From: Gammaproteobacteria bacterium | Lineage (GTDB): Bacteria; Pseudomonadota; Gammaproteobacteria; Chromatiales; Chromatiaceae | Direction of reading: 5' to 3' | Assembly (NCBI GenBank): GCA_009908845.1 | Contig: JAAAOQ010000076.1 | Span: 1-47,406, forward strand | Length of the DNA: 47,406 nt | Shown: one piece after another, positions 38,501 through 47,406 of the stretch | How the letters are laid out: every line of letters starts with the position of its first letter | How positions within the stretch are numbered: the first letter of the stretch is position 1 | Program-made: the position numbers and the translations under genes | Notes under the pieces: model-generated | What the model was told of the DNA's origin: nothing | Seen by the model: the letters and a program-made list of their open reading frames with translations, nothing else | Databases searched by the model: none

Positions 38501-39106
38501 CTAAACGACCAGCCGGCGAAACGCCTGGACCGCGTCATATTGGTCGGGAATCACCAAACAACGCTCGATCGTTTCTGCCTCGAGGCCAGGCAACAGCCGA
38601 CTGACCGGGCCCTCTGCATAACCGTCGCGACCGAGGGCGAGCATCCGCAGCCGGCCATCGCGCCAGATCCAGACCTCAGGGATACCTTTGGCTCGATAGA
38701 GCGGTAGCTTGCTCAGGGCATCGCTGGTGATGACGACCTCGATGACCAGGTCGGGCACGGGTTTATCCTTTCCGAAGCAATAGGACTCATCCGGTTCGCC
38801 GGCGGCTTGCCCGGGCTTCGTGAGCGTGAAACCACCCTTTCCGTAATAGCGCACCCCCTTGAGCTGGCAGTAAGCTTCGACGAAATAACCAATCGTTCGC
38901 TTGTGCCGCTCGTGGCGCTCGCTAACCGGTGACATGATCTCGAGCACCCCGTCGATAAAGGTCAGGCGAACGGAATGATTATCGGGAAACAGTGCCGCGA
39001 GCTGCTCGAAGCGCTCCCAGGAACAGGGCTGGATCAGCACGCGGCGCTCCTCGCCGGCCGAGGCACTCGCGCTCGACCGTTCACCCAAGAGTTGTTCCTG
39101 CGGCAT
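38501..39106 (-). CDS. Uma2-family (DUF820) putative endonuclease
   Basis: A 201-residue PD-(D/E)xK-type protein: RLTFIDGVLEIMSPVSERHE, then VPDLVIEVVITSDALSKLPL and RAKGIPEVWIW, the usual Uma2 core. The start MPQEQLLGE at 39106 is preceded by AGGAGGG; the frame is open for 36 more codons upstream without similarity. Uma2 genes are common as solo genes in cyanobacteria and Chromatiales, and their role is unknown. Confidence 0.88.
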   Translation of the reverse strand: MPQEQLLGERSSASASAGEERRVLIQPCSWERFEQLAALFPDNHSVRLTFIDGVLEIMSPVSERHERHKRTIGYFVEAYCQLKGVRYYGKGGFTLTKPGQAAGEPDESYCFGKDKPVPDLVIEVVITSDALSKLPLYRAKGIPEVWIWRDGRLRMLALGRDGYAEGPVSRLLPGLEAETIERCLVIPDQYDAVQAFRRLVV

Positions 39107-39164
39107 GCAATCCCTCCTATTGCTGCTAAGGCATCCCATGAGCCTACCATCAAGGTGTTCTGCG

Positions 39165-39740
39165 ATGAGAACAAACAAGCAGCCCCTTCGCTCCCTAACG
39201 GCTTTCATCGTCACCTGGGCGTTCCTGATCCTGACGGTGACCGGGCTGGTTCTCTACGTGGTGCCCCATGGCCGCATCGCCTACTGGGTCAATTGGTCAC
39301 TACTCGGTCTGAGCAAGGATCAGTGGACCTGGGTGCACATGATGTTCGGGGGCCTCTTCGTCGTCAGCGGCGTCGTGCACCTATACTTCAATTGGAAGCC
39401 GTTTAAGCAGTACCTCGTCGGCCGGGTGTCTGGACATCTTGCGCTGAAGCGGGAAGCCGTGCTCGCAACGCTCCTGACCGTGGCGGTGTTCGCGCTTTCG
39501 GCAGCCGATCTGCCGCCCGCGAGCTGGGTCATCGATCTCAACGACCGCATCAAGGGTTCCTGGGTCACCGCGCCGGAACTGGAGCCGCCCTTCGGCCACG
39601 CAGAGCAGGTCTCGCTGGCGGGCATCGCGCGACGGATGGACCTCGACCTCGAAGCCGGCCTTGCGCCGCGCAGTTCAGTCCTTGCCTGGCTGAACCGCTG
39701 GGCAAAGGATCGGCGCTGGCACCCGCCACCGGGCGCGTGA
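39165..39740 (+). CDS. DUF4405 membrane protein (cytochrome b561-like)
   Basis: A 191-residue protein. The first half has three hydrophobic helices: LTAFIVTWAFLILTVTGLVL, the VHMMFGGLFVVSGVVHLYFN segment with two His, and AVLATLLTVAVFALSAA. The paired His in helix 2 (VHMMF ... VVHLY) may ligate haem, as in b-type di-haem proteins; this is inference. A soluble C-terminal tail of about 75 residues follows. Start ATG at 39165, divergent from the Uma2 gene. An upstream ATG at 39138 is also possible. Confidence 0.75.
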   Translation: MRTNKQPLRSLTAFIVTWAFLILTVTGLVLYVVPHGRIAYWVNWSLLGLSKDQWTWVHMMFGGLFVVSGVVHLYFNWKPFKQYLVGRVSGHLALKREAVLATLLTVAVFALSAADLPPASWVIDLNDRIKGSWVTAPELEPPFGHAEQVSLAGIARRMDLDLEAGLAPRSSVLAWLNRWAKDRRWHPPPGA

Positions 39741-39800
39741 TGCGGAACGATCCGCGCGAGCGTCGAGCTGGCCGATCGCACTCGGAGCCGGCCGGCGTCG

Positions 39801-39829
39801 TTTAAACCCGATGCTGTTCGCTGTATACT
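39801..39829 (+). promoter_or_regulatory. Sigma-70-like promoter of the SulP gene
   Basis: TTTAAA (39801-39806), 17 bases, then TATACT (39824-39829) give an expected start near 39836. The resulting leader is about 210 nt, unusually long for this window. Motif-based only. Confidence 0.5.
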
Positions 39830-39830
39830 C

Positions 39831-40044
39831 GTGACCCGTTCGCGGGCCCACATCCCGCCAAACCGCCCGCTGGAGAGACCCCGCCGATGTAGGCACCGAG
39901 CGCCACTCGAGTCCATCGGACTCCCGCCGTTACCCCACCGCGATGCCGCGCGCTTGATGCTGACGTCCTCGTCTTAGCCGTACTCCACGGCTCTTGACCC
40001 TATTCGCAAGCCGCGTTGCCGTCGCGACTGATTCCATTGCCGCT
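39831..40044 (+). ncRNA. Candidate structured 5' leader of SulP mRNA
   Basis: The leader begins with a perfect CCCG-UUCG-CGGG tetraloop hairpin (39835-39846), followed by CUGGAGAGACCCCGCC and UAGGCACCGAGCGCC segments and a perfect GAGUCC-AUC-GGACUC hairpin (39909-39923). The GGAGAGACC and GGC-CCGA pieces recall riboswitch-type junctions, but the glycine-riboswitch CUCUCAGGC partner is absent. I cannot name a class. An ion- or metabolite-sensing riboswitch is possible. Confidence 0.35.
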
Positions 40045-41526
40045 ATGAAATCACTTCGCAAGGACTGGCTTTCCAACATCCCTAACGACCTGCTCGCCGG
40101 ACTCGTTGTCGCACTCGCCTTGATCCCGGAGGCGATCGCCTTCTCGATCATCGCCGGCGTCGACCCTAAGGTCGGGCTCTACGCCTCGTTCTGCATCGCC
40201 GTGGTCACCGCGTTCGTCGGCGGACGGCCGGGCATGATCTCGGCGGCGACCGCGGCGATGGCGGTGCTGATGGTCGATCTCGTCGCCGATCATGGCCTGC
40301 AATACCTGCTCGCCGCGACCGTACTGACCGGTGTGCTGCAGGTGCTGGCCGGCTGGCTCAAGCTCGGGAATCTGATGCGCTTCGTCTCGCGCTCGGTGAT
40401 CACCGGTTTCGTCAATGCGCTCGCGATCCTGATCTTCATGGCGCAACTGCCCGAGATCACCGGCGCGAATCTGACCTGGGAGGTCTATGGGGTGCTCGCG
40501 GCCGGTCTCGCGATCATCTACCTGTTCCCCTTCCTGACCAAGGCCATCCCGTCGCCGCTGATCGCGATCGTCGCGCTGACCGCAGCGGCGCTCTACATGG
40601 GCCTGGACATCCGCACCGTCGGCGACATGGGCCAGATGCCCGATACCCTGCCGGTGTTCCTGATCCCGGACATCCCGCTGACGCTCGAGACCCTGCAGAT
40701 CATCCTGCCCGTCTCGGCGACACTGGCGGTGGTCGGACTGCTCGAGTCGATGATGACCGCCACCATCGTCGATGACCTGACCGACTCCAAGAGCAACAAG
40801 AACCGCGAGTGCGTCGGCCAGGGCACGGCCAATGTGGTCACCGGCTTCTTCGGCGGCATGGCTGGCTGCGCGATGATCGGCCAGACCGTGATCAACGTGA
40901 AATCCGGCGGCCGCGGGCGGCTCTCGACGCTGGCCAGCGGCATCTTCCTGCTGCTGATGGTGGTCTTCGCCAATGAGTGGGTCGCTCAGATCCCGATGGC
41001 GGCGCTGGTCGCGGTGATGATCATGGTCTCGATCGGCACCTTCAACTGGGCCTCGTTCAAGAACCTGCGTGAGCATCCGCTCGACGCCAACATCGTTATG
41101 CTCGCCACCGTCGCCGTCACCGTCTTCACCCATGACCTGGCCCAGGGCGTGCTGGTCGGGGTGCTGCTCTCGGGCTTCTTCTTCGCGCAGAAGGTCAGCC
41201 GAGTGCTCTATGTCGGCTCCACCCCGGCGCGCGAGGGGCGCGAGCGGGTCTACCAGGTCGTCGGGCAGGTGTTCTTCTCCTCGGCCGATCGCTTCGTCGC
41301 CGCGTTCGACTACAAGGAGGTCATCGAAAAGGTCGTCATCGACGTCAGCCGCGCCCATTTCTGGGACATCACCGCGGTCACGGCGCTGGATAAGGTGGTG
41401 CTCAAGTTCCGCCGCGAGGGCGCCGAGGTCGAGGTCGTCGGGCTCAACGAGGCCAGCCGCACCCTGGTCGACCGTTTCGCGGTACATGACAAGCCCGACG
41501 CGGTCGAGAGCCTGATGGGCCACTGA
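40045..41526 (+). CDS. SulP-family anion transporter with STAS domain
   Basis: A 493-residue SulP (SLC26-type) transporter: [20 protein letters not shown] at the start, [20 protein letters not shown] in the first helices, about 12-14 membrane segments, and a C-terminal STAS domain (about 400-493, [20 protein letters not shown]). The start ATG at 40045 fits the conserved N-terminus; the frame extends 17 codons upstream. Members carry sulfate or, in several autotrophs, bicarbonate with sodium. A Usp protein follows after 47 bases. With DabBA nearby, bicarbonate is an attractive substrate but unproven. Confidence 0.9.
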   Translation: MKSLRKDWLSNIPNDLLAGLVVALALIPEAIAFSIIAGVDPKVGLYASFCIAVVTAFVGGRPGMISAATAAMAVLMVDLVADHGLQYLLAATVLTGVLQVLAGWLKLGNLMRFVSRSVITGFVNALAILIFMAQLPEITGANLTWEVYGVLAAGLAIIYLFPFLTKAIPSPLIAIVALTAAALYMGLDIRTVGDMGQMPDTLPVFLIPDIPLTLETLQIILPVSATLAVVGLLESMMTATIVDDLTDSKSNKNRECVGQGTANVVTGFFGGMAGCAMIGQTVINVKSGGRGRLSTLASGIFLLLMVVFANEWVAQIPMAALVAVMIMVSIGTFNWASFKNLREHPLDANIVMLATVAVTVFTHDLAQGVLVGVLLSGFFFAQKVSRVLYVGSTPAREGRERVYQVVGQVFFSSADRFVAAFDYKEVIEKVVIDVSRAHFWDITAVTALDKVVLKFRREGAEVEVVGLNEASRTLVDRFAVHDKPDAVESLMGH

Positions 41527-41573
41527 TCGGCCGCTGATGGACCATTAACCGGCGCGAACGAGGATAGATCCCG

Positions 41574-42449
41574 ATGCAAGACCCCATGCAGGCACAAGAC
41601 AAGGTGTTGGCCTGTGTCGATCATTCGCACTTTGCCGATTACGTCACCGATGCCGCGTCCTGGGCGGCACGGCAGATGGGCGTCCCACTGGAGCTGCTGC
41701 ATATCCTCGACCGCGAGGCCGAGGTTGCGATCGGGAAGGATCACAGCGGCGCCATTGGCGTCAATGCGCAGCAGAACCTGCTCAGCGAGCTAGCCGAGCG
41801 CGATGAATCGCGCAGCAAGGCTAACCGCGAGCGCGGCCGCGAGCTCCTCAATACACTCCGGCAGCGGGCGATCGAGCTCGGCGTCGAGTCGCCCGATGTG
41901 CGCCAGCGCTATGGCGATCTTGAGGAGACGCTGGTCGGCGCTCAGGGCCAGGTCAGGTTATTCGTGCTCGGGCGCCGCGGCGAATCGGCCGAGACCACCC
42001 AGCGCGACCTCGGGCGCAATGTCGAGCGGATGATCCGCTCGCTGAGCAAGCCGATCCTCGCTGTCACCGATCAGTTCAGCGAGCCAGAGCGGGTGCTGAT
42101 CGCGTTCGACGGCGGCAGCATGACCCGGCGCGGCGTCGAGATGGTCGCCGCAAGCCCGCTGTTCCGCGGCTTACCGGTGCATGTACTGATGAGCGGCAAG
42201 GCCCGCCGCGACAGCGAGAAGCAGCTCGACTGGGCGCGCAGCACGCTAGAGCAGGCCGGGCTCGAGGTCACAGTCGCGCTGATCCCCGGCGACACCGAGC
42301 GCGTCATCGCCCAATACGTGCGCGAGCAGTCCATCGACATGCTGCTGATGGGCGCCTACGGCCACTCACCGCTGCGCAGCCTGCTGTTCGGCAGCAAGAC
42401 GACGGACCTGCTGCGCTCGGCGAAGGTACCGACCTTGCTGTTGCGCTGA
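41574..42449 (+). CDS. Tandem universal stress protein
   Basis: A 291-residue protein with two UspA domains (about 8-150 and 165-291). The second carries the full ATP-binding loop G-x2-G-x9-G-S/T ([17 protein letters not shown], about 264-280). The first domain, ending SKPILAVTD, has only a degenerate form ([19 protein letters not shown]). Start ATG at 41574 behind GAGGATAG. Co-transcription with the SulP gene is likely; SulP-Usp pairs suggest that the Usp protein modulates the transporter. Confidence 0.88.
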   Translation: MQDPMQAQDKVLACVDHSHFADYVTDAASWAARQMGVPLELLHILDREAEVAIGKDHSGAIGVNAQQNLLSELAERDESRSKANRERGRELLNTLRQRAIELGVESPDVRQRYGDLEETLVGAQGQVRLFVLGRRGESAETTQRDLGRNVERMIRSLSKPILAVTDQFSEPERVLIAFDGGSMTRRGVEMVAASPLFRGLPVHVLMSGKARRDSEKQLDWARSTLEQAGLEVTVALIPGDTERVIAQYVREQSIDMLLMGAYGHSPLRSLLFGSKTTDLLRSAKVPTLLLR

Positions 42450-42595
42450 GCCGGGCCGCGCGAGGCGCTGATCGCCCCCTCGGCCAGCGCGCCCGGATAG
42501 CGCCCACGGGCAATCGCTTCGAGGAAGCGGGGCGGGCATGCACCGATGTGCTGCGGCATAATGTCGCCGGACCCGCTGCCAACGGAACCCTGGGC

Positions 42596-45235
42596 ATGCG
42601 TTGGAACAGCTCCCCGGCATGGATCATTCTGGTCTATCTCGCCTTCGGCAGCCTCTGGATCATCCTCTCCGACTGGCTCCTCGGACTGCTCGCGCGCGAT
42701 GCGGCGCAGCTGGTCCAATGGCAGCAGTACAAGGGCATCGCCTTCATTGTCGCCACCGCCCTGCTGCTGTACGGCATGCTCGCCGTGCGCCAGCGCCAGC
42801 TCGCCCGCAGCGAGGCGCGCTTCCTGGCAACCTTCGACCAAGCCGCGGTCGGCATCGCGCAGGTGGCCCCGGATGGGCGCTGGCTGCGGGTGAACCGGAA
42901 GCTCTGCACGATCCTCGGCTACTCCGCCGATGAGCTGGTGGCGCGGTCGTTTCAGGACCTCACGCATCCTGAAGACCTCAGTGCCGACCTCGACCTATTG
43001 CGCTCGGTGTTGGCCGGGAAGCGCGACACCTATGCGCTCGAAAAGCGCTATCAGCACAAGGATGGCCATCTGTTCTGGGCCAATCTCACGGTATCGCTGG
43101 TCCGCGACGCCCGCGGCAGGCCCGACTATTTCGTCTCGGTCATCGAGGATATCGACGGCCGCAAGCAGGCCGAGCGGGATCTGCAAGAAAGCGAGGCCCG
43201 GCAGCGACTGTTCATCCAGCACGCACCCGCGGCGCTGGCCATGTTCGATACCGAGCTGCGCTTCTTGATGGTCAGCGACCGCTGGCTCAAGGACTTTTCG
43301 CTGACCGCCGAGGACCTCCGCGACCGCGGCCATTACGAGGTCTTCCCCGAGATCCCGCAACGCTGGCGCGAGGCGCATCAACGCGCCCTGCGCGGCGAGG
43401 TCTTGCGCGCCGACAGCGATTACTTCATCCGTCCCGATGGCCGCACCCAATGGCAACGCTGGGAGGTGCGCCCCTGGTATAAGGCCGATCAGTCGATCGG
43501 CGGCATCGTCATCTTCGCCGAAGACATCACCCTGCAGAAGGAGGCGGAGCGCGAGATGCGCATCGCCGCCACCGCCTTCGAGACCCGCCAAGCGATGCTC
43601 ATCACCAACGATGCGCAGCGCATCCTGCGTGTCAACCAGGCCTTCTGCGAGACCACCGGCTACCGCCAGGACGAGGTCATCGGGCAGACCCCCGCCCTGC
43701 TCAAGTCCGGGCGCCACGATGCCGCCTTCTATAGTGCGATGTGGCAGGACTTGCGCGAGCACGGGCAATGGCAGGGCGAGATCTGGAACCGACGCAAGAA
43801 TGGTCAGATCTATCCGGCGTGGCTACACATCTCCAGGGTGCTCGATGAGGAAGGCCGCGTCAGTCACTATGTCGGCGCCTTCGAGGACCTCTCTGCGCAC
43901 AAGCAGGCCGAGGCCCAGATCCATAGCCTCTCCTATTTCGATGTGCTGACCAAGCTGCCCAACCGTCGGCTGTTCATCGACCGCCTGGAGCAAGCCTTGC
44001 GCACCAGCGAGCGCGCACGCCGCCATGGCGCGGTGTTCTTCATCGACCTCGACGACTTCAGCGCGTTGAACGATACCCAAGGCCACGATATCGGCGATAA
44101 GGTCCTGCTCGAGGTCGCGCGCAACCTGGTCGCTGCAGTGGGTGGCGATGACACCGTGGCCCGTCTCGGCAGCGATGAATTCGTCGTCATCATCGAAAAC
44201 CTCGATGCCCAGACCGACCCCGCGCTGCTGCAAGCGAAGGAGGCGGGCGATCAGCTGCTCGCGGCCATCCGTCAGCCGATTCAGATCGGCGGCAGCGACT
44301 ACGTGATGACTGCCAGTATGGGCATCAGCCTCTTCGACGGCCGATCCGACAGCGTCACCGCGCTGCTCAAGCGCGCCGATGCCGCGATGCTGCAGGTCAA
44401 GAAGATCGGCCGCAATTGCCTGCACTTCTTCGATTCGGGCATGCAGCTGGCGTTGGAGCACCGCGTCGAGCTGGAGGCCCTGCTGCGCAAGGCCATCCCT
44501 GAACAGCTGCGTTTGTATTATCAGCCTCAGGTCGATACCGAAGGCCGAACCCGAGGGGCCGAGGTGCTCGTCCGCTGGCAGGACCCGGACAAAGGGCTGA
44601 TCTCGCCGGGCGATTTCATCCCGCTCGCCGAAGAGTCCGGGCTGATTCTGCCGATGGGGCAGTGGATACTGCAGAGCGCCTGCGAGCAGCTGGCCCATTG
44701 GAAGCATGACCCGGTCAGGCAACGACTTAGCCTCTCGGTCAATGTCAGCGCCAAGCAGTTCCAACAGCCGAATTTCGTCTCTTTGGTCGCCGACACCCTG
44801 GATGCCTCCGGGGCAGACCCGGCGCGGCTGAAGCTGGAGATCACCGAAAGTCTCCTGTTCGACGATCTGGACCGGGTCACCGAAACCATGGCGCAATTGA
44901 AGGCGCGCGGCATCAGGTTATCGCTCGATGACTTCGGGACCGGCTTCTCCTCGCTCGCGTATCTGCGCTCCTTGCCGGTCGATGAGCTCAAGATCGACCA
45001 GTCGTTCGTACGCGAGCTCTCGGCCGAAGACAGCAATGCCGCCATCGTGCGCACGATCACAACGCTTGGGCAAAGCCTTGGGCTCGATGTCATCGCCGAG
45101 GGCGTCGAGACCGAAAGCGCCCGCCAGTTCCTTCGCGCACAGGGCTGTAGCGCTTATCAGGGGTTCTATTTCGCCCGACCCATGCCGATCGATGAGCTCG
45201 AGCGCTTCCTGCATTCAGCGGCCACCAGGAACTGA
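42596..45235 (+). CDS. Membrane PAS-PAS-PAS-GGDEF-EAL protein
   Basis: A protein of about 879 residues. Two N-terminal membrane helices (about 7-28 and 50-66), three PAS domains (about 75-200, 205-320, 330-450), then GGDEF (about 455-620) with the motif altered to RLGSDEF (about 524), and EAL (about 635-875) with EVL in [11 protein letters not shown] (about 655) and [20 protein letters not shown] intact. The first Gly of GGDEF is kept but the second is Ser, so diguanylate cyclase activity may be weak or lost; phosphodiesterase activity is plausible because the metal-binding motifs remain. The start MRWNSS at 42596 was chosen over an upstream in-frame codon at 42548. Confidence 0.88.
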   Translation: MRWNSSPAWIILVYLAFGSLWIILSDWLLGLLARDAAQLVQWQQYKGIAFIVATALLLYGMLAVRQRQLARSEARFLATFDQAAVGIAQVAPDGRWLRVNRKLCTILGYSADELVARSFQDLTHPEDLSADLDLLRSVLAGKRDTYALEKRYQHKDGHLFWANLTVSLVRDARGRPDYFVSVIEDIDGRKQAERDLQESEARQRLFIQHAPAALAMFDTELRFLMVSDRWLKDFSLTAEDLRDRGHYEVFPEIPQRWREAHQRALRGEVLRADSDYFIRPDGRTQWQRWEVRPWYKADQSIGGIVIFAEDITLQKEAEREMRIAATAFETRQAMLITNDAQRILRVNQAFCETTGYRQDEVIGQTPALLKSGRHDAAFYSAMWQDLREHGQWQGEIWNRRKNGQIYPAWLHISRVLDEEGRVSHYVGAFEDLSAHKQAEAQIHSLSYFDVLTKLPNRRLFIDRLEQALRTSERARRHGAVFFIDLDDFSALNDTQGHDIGDKVLLEVARNLVAAVGGDDTVARLGSDEFVVIIENLDAQTDPALLQAKEAGDQLLAAIRQPIQIGGSDYVMTASMGISLFDGRSDSVTALLKRADAAMLQVKKIGRNCLHFFDSGMQLALEHRVELEALLRKAIPEQLRLYYQPQVDTEGRTRGAEVLVRWQDPDKGLISPGDFIPLAEESGLILPMGQWILQSACEQLAHWKHDPVRQRLSLSVNVSAKQFQQPNFVSLVADTLDASGADPARLKLEITESLLFDDLDRVTETMAQLKARGIRLSLDDFGTGFSSLAYLRSLPVDELKIDQSFVRELSAEDSNAAIVRTITTLGQSLGLDVIAEGVETESARQFLRAQGCSAYQGFYFARPMPIDELERFLHSAATRN

Positions 45236-45288
45236 CTCGGCTCGGTGCCATAGAGAAAGTCGTCACGGTCGAAGCGTTGATCCCACAT
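45216..45288 (-). pseudogene. 5' remnant of a TehB-like SAM methyltransferase
   Basis: From ATG at 45288 the minus strand reads [20 protein letters not shown] then LVAA, the typical beginning of small class-I SAM methyltransferases of the TehB/UbiE-like group (MWDxRYxxxxYxYGxEPNxFL). Similarity stops near 45216, where the sequence runs antisense into the 3' end of the EAL gene. The methyl-donor-binding domain is absent. Confidence 0.6.
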
Positions 45289-45605
45289 CTTGGGCTGTAC
45301 TCATGCGCGGTATTCGTAGAAAGCGTTTGAGCCCAGTTGAAAACCGGGTGCGCTGCATCGCAGCATACCTGACGGTCGCAGCGGCCTCGATAGGGCCCTC
45401 GCCTCAAGTAGGTTTCCAGCGCGAAGCCGAGACCCATTGAGCGCTTTTCCGCCGAACTCGCACCGCCATCCGGATCTGGTCCCGAGCCTTGCCCAGCGTC
45501 TAGCCGATCTGGTCCAACAAGAGCGAAGCTGCTGTGAGGCGCCATATAAGGAGTTCCTGATGTAGCACCTCCGCACCCCTGGAACTGTAGGATATTGGCT
45601 CTCCC

Positions 45606-45698
45606 ACGATCCAAGACGACCTCGGCCACCGCGACCCGAAACACACGGCCATCTATACGCGAACGGCCGCCAAACGGTTTGAGCGCTTTTGGCACTGA
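45606..45698 (+). pseudogene. Tyrosine recombinase C-terminal remnant
   Basis: The frame encodes TIQDDLGHRDPKHTAIYTRT followed by AAKRFERFWH and a stop at 45696-45698. LGHRDPKHTxxYTR is the C-terminal signature of phage-type tyrosine integrases, including the active-site His-Arg region (HR) and the catalytic Tyr (YTR). The rest of the enzyme is missing. It lies just ahead of the DUF433/DUF5615 pair. Between 45289 and 45605 I see no supported gene. Confidence 0.65.
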
Positions 45699-45719
45699 TC
45701 ACTGAAGGAAGGATGCACC

Positions 45720-45953
45720 ATGAATACACCATTTGATCGAATCACCATCGATCCGGAGCAGATGAACGGGCAACCATGCATCCGCGGTATGCGCCTGACC
45801 GTGCGCCGCGTCGTGGAGGCGACAGCTCTGTATCCGGATCGTGCAGAGCTCAAGCGCGAGTACCCGGAGCTCGAGGACGATGATATCCGCCAGGCACTCG
45901 AGTTCGCCGCCTCGAACCTCGACGATCAGATCGTCCATCTGGGTGCTGCGTGA
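45720..45953 (+). CDS. DUF433 antitoxin
   Basis: A 77-residue protein with RITIDPEQMNGQPCIRGMRL and TVRRVVEATALYPDRAELK, the DUF433 antitoxin core, including its DNA-binding-like helix. Start ATG at 45720 behind GGAAGGA. It overlaps the downstream gene by 4 bases (GTGA), so the pair is translationally coupled. The antitoxin is expected to bind the PIN-like toxin and to repress its own promoter. Confidence 0.88.
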   Translation: MNTPFDRITIDPEQMNGQPCIRGMRLTVRRVVEATALYPDRAELKREYPELEDDDIRQALEFAASNLDDQIVHLGAA

Positions 45954-46354
45954 CCCGGCTGCTCCTCGACCAGGGACTGCCGCGCAGCTCTGTGCAGCGC
46001 CTTGCCGATCAGGGCATTGATGTCTGCCATGTCGCCGACATCGGCTACAGCCGGTCCACGGACGAAGAGATCATGACATTGGCGCTCGAACAGGAGCGCA
46101 CAGTTGTGACCCTCGACTCCGACTTCCATCGCCTCCTGGTCATCAGCGGCGCCAGCAAACCTTCGGTGATTCGCATCCGCCGCGAAGGCCTGCGTGGCCC
46201 AGAAGCCGCGATGCTGATCGCACAACTCTTGGAACAGCTCCGAGAGCAGCTCAAGGCCGGTGCCATGGTGACGGTTACCGAGCGGGCGGTGCGGTTGCAT
46301 CGGCTGCCTCTGCGGAAGGTCGCCTCGAAACCTTCCCGCGGCGAACGGCATTAG
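45950..46354 (+). CDS. DUF5615 PIN-like toxin
   Basis: A 134-residue PIN-like protein beginning with GTG (RLLLDQGLPRSSVQRLADQG). Acidic residues for a PIN nuclease site are visible: Asp in LLLDQ, Glu in STDEEIM, Asp in TLDSDFHRLL. The partner is DUF433. These pairs are VapBC-like type II toxin-antitoxin systems in which the toxin cuts RNA. The C-terminal tail of about 15 residues (KVASKPSRGERH) is basic. Confidence 0.88.
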   Translation: MTRLLLDQGLPRSSVQRLADQGIDVCHVADIGYSRSTDEEIMTLALEQERTVVTLDSDFHRLLVISGASKPSVIRIRREGLRGPEAAMLIAQLLEQLREQLKAGAMVTVTERAVRLHRLPLRKVASKPSRGERH

Positions 46355-46383
46355 CCGTTACTTATATGGCACCTCGCAGCCGC

Positions 46384-46547
46384 TTCGCTCTGGTTGGGCC
46401 AAGCTCGCTGAGGCGCTCGCCCTCAGCAAGACTCAGGTCAACCAATGGGTCAAGCAGGCGGTTGCCGAGAAGAAGCTCAGCAAGTTTTCCAGACCGGTGC
46501 GTTATGGGGCGCCGAACGCCGTGCAGGGGGCGCTGAGACTGGAATAA
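46384..46547 (+). pseudogene. wHTH C-terminal remnant (DprA-like?)
   Basis: From about 46384 the frame reads LAEALALSKTQVNQWVKQAV then AEKKLSKFSRPVRYGAP, ending at the TAA at 46545-46547. It looks like the winged-helix tail found on DprA-type or related DNA-binding proteins (LAExLxVSxxxxxxWLKxxVxEGxLxKxSRPVRY). No start codon or preceding domain is present. Unassigned. Confidence 0.45.
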
Positions 46548-46649
46548 TCCAGATTTGCGATCCGCCAGGCACGACAGCCCTCGGCGCTACAATGCCGACA
46601 TCGTTTCGTCATCAACGCAAGGATCGCGACTGCGCGCACCCAGGAACCC

Positions 46650-47406
46650 ATGATCGACACCGAGCCAGACAACACCGACCCCGCCCGTATCGACGCCTTC
46701 ATCGCCCGTTGGTCGAAGGCCAGCGGCTCGGAGCTGGCCAACTACCAGCTCTTCCTCAGCGAGCTGATCGCCCTGCTCGACCTGCCGCCGCCGGACCCGG
46801 CCGGCAGCGATCAGAGCGACAACGCCTACGTCTTCGAGCGCCGCGTCGACATCCAGCACGCCGACGGGCGCACCAGCAGCGGCCGTATCGACCTCTACCG
46901 GCGCGGCTGCTATGTCTGCGAGGCCAAGCAATCCGGCCTGGCGCTGCGCTCCACCGCCTGGGACGGCGCGATGATGAAGGCTCACGCCCAGGCCAGCCAC
47001 TACGCCCGCAGCCTGCCCGCCGCCGAAGGCCGACCGCCGTTCATCCTGGTCACCGATGTCGGCCGCCATCTCGGGCTCTACGCCGACTTCACCCGTTCCG
47101 GCGCCAACTACATCCCGTTCCCGGACGCGCTCAGCCACCGCATCTATCTCGAGGACCTGCATCGCCCCGCGATCCGCGCGCGCCTGCGCCATGTCTGGCT
47201 GGACCCGATGGCGCTCGACCCGACCCGGCGCAGCGCCCGCGTCACCCGCGCCATCTCCGCCAAGCTCGCCAGCCTCGCCCGCTCGCTCGAGGGCGACGGC
47301 CAGGCCCCCGAACAGGTCGCCGGCTTCCTGATGCGCTGCCTGTTCACGATGTTCGCCGAGGATGTCGGGCTGCTACCGGCGCGCAGCTTCAGCGGCCTGC
47401 TAGAGG
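46650..47406 (+). CDS. Type IIG-like restriction-modification enzyme, N-terminal part (runs off window)
   Basis: From ATG at 46650 the frame is open to the window end (252 residues). [20 protein letters not shown] starts it, then [20 protein letters not shown] and [20 protein letters not shown]. The Asp of RIDLY with EAK makes a PD-(D/E)xK-type nuclease site. The segment [19 protein letters not shown] is typical of class I SAM DNA methyltransferases of the MmeI/Type IIG-like group. The methyltransferase domain lies beyond the window. A short TACAAT (46589) is a possible -10. Confidence 0.8.
   Translation, partial: MIDTEPDNTDPARIDAFIARWSKASGSELANYQLFLSELIALLDLPPPDPAGSDQSDNAYVFERRVDIQHADGRTSSGRIDLYRRGCYVCEAKQSGLALRSTAWDGAMMKAHAQASHYARSLPAAEGRPPFILVTDVGRHLGLYADFTRSGANYIPFPDALSHRIYLEDLHRPAIRARLRHVWLDPMALDPTRRSARVTRAISAKLASLARSLEGDGQAPEQVAGFLMRCLFTMFAEDVGLLPARSFSGLLE

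Noticed and set aside
39861..39930. Glycine riboswitch in the SulP leader
   Set aside because: GGAGAGACC is present, but the required CUCUCAGGC-AAGGAC partner and the CGCCGAAGG block are missing.
40051..41523. 490-codon frame opposite the SulP gene
   Set aside because: Asp/His/Arg-rich shadow produced by the codon bias of the transporter.

Overview
The window is GC-rich chromosomal DNA whose gene content fits an anoxygenic purple sulfur or related autotrophic gammaproteobacterium (Chromatiales-like). That is inferred from content, since no rRNA or phylogenetic marker is present: a DabBA inorganic-carbon pump, a SulP transporter, a complete molybdenum uptake locus, FeMo-cofactor-type accessory genes, NrfHA ammonifying nitrite reductase and several c-di-GMP proteins. 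I see no tRNA, rRNA or CRISPR array.

Layout. 1-3.5 kb is a graveyard: an IS1380-type fragment fused to the 3' end of an IS3-type transposase, an AT-rich gene with a HEPN-like motif, a thyX 3' fragment cut off at a 9-bp tandem repeat, a DUF4160/DUF2442 pair, and a decayed REP-associated (RAYT) transposase among hairpins and short repeats. 3.5-6.2 kb holds a NifX-like dinitrogenase-cofactor protein, a calcineurin-like phosphoesterase, a zinc-ribbon protein and a DUF89 phosphatase. 6.3-12.1 kb is a two-gene signalling operon: an EvgS-like hybrid kinase and a receiver-GGDEF-EAL protein broken by a frameshift. 12.4-12.9 kb is a secreted rhodanese broken by a one-base deletion. 13.3-16.8 kb is one gene fusing an AmtB ammonium channel to PAS-PAS-GGDEF-EAL. 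17.0 kb is an OsmC-family protein.

17.5-24 kb is the molybdenum locus: modA, a TSUP permease with an apparent internal deletion, modB and modC on the minus strand; modG (two Mop domains) and modD on the plus strand; and modE on the minus strand. Two matching 24-bp ModE-type boxes lie in front of modA/modG and modD. A second DUF4160/DUF2442 pair sits between modD and modE. 24.0-32.8 kb is a plus-strand run: dabB, dabA, a PDC-sensor protein, a universal stress protein, a small Cys-rich protein and a sigma-54 response regulator, followed by a convergent membrane histidine kinase (33.0-35.0 kb). 35-39.7 kb holds a LysE-type exporter, nrfH-nrfA (the catalytic haem motif is CxxCH), a Uma2 nuclease and a DUF4405 membrane protein. 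39.8-45.2 kb holds a SulP transporter with a long structured-looking leader, a second universal stress protein and a PAS-GGDEF-EAL protein. The last 2 kb has methyltransferase, integrase and wHTH remnants, a DUF433/DUF5615 toxin-antitoxin pair, and the start of a Type IIG-like restriction-modification enzyme cut by the window end.

Functionally the window links carbon, nitrogen and molybdenum acquisition to signalling: Mo uptake under ModE could feed Mo-enzymes, NrfHA makes ammonium, the Amt fusion may read ammonium out as c-di-GMP, and DabBA and SulP are two different candidate bicarbonate systems, each followed by a Usp protein.
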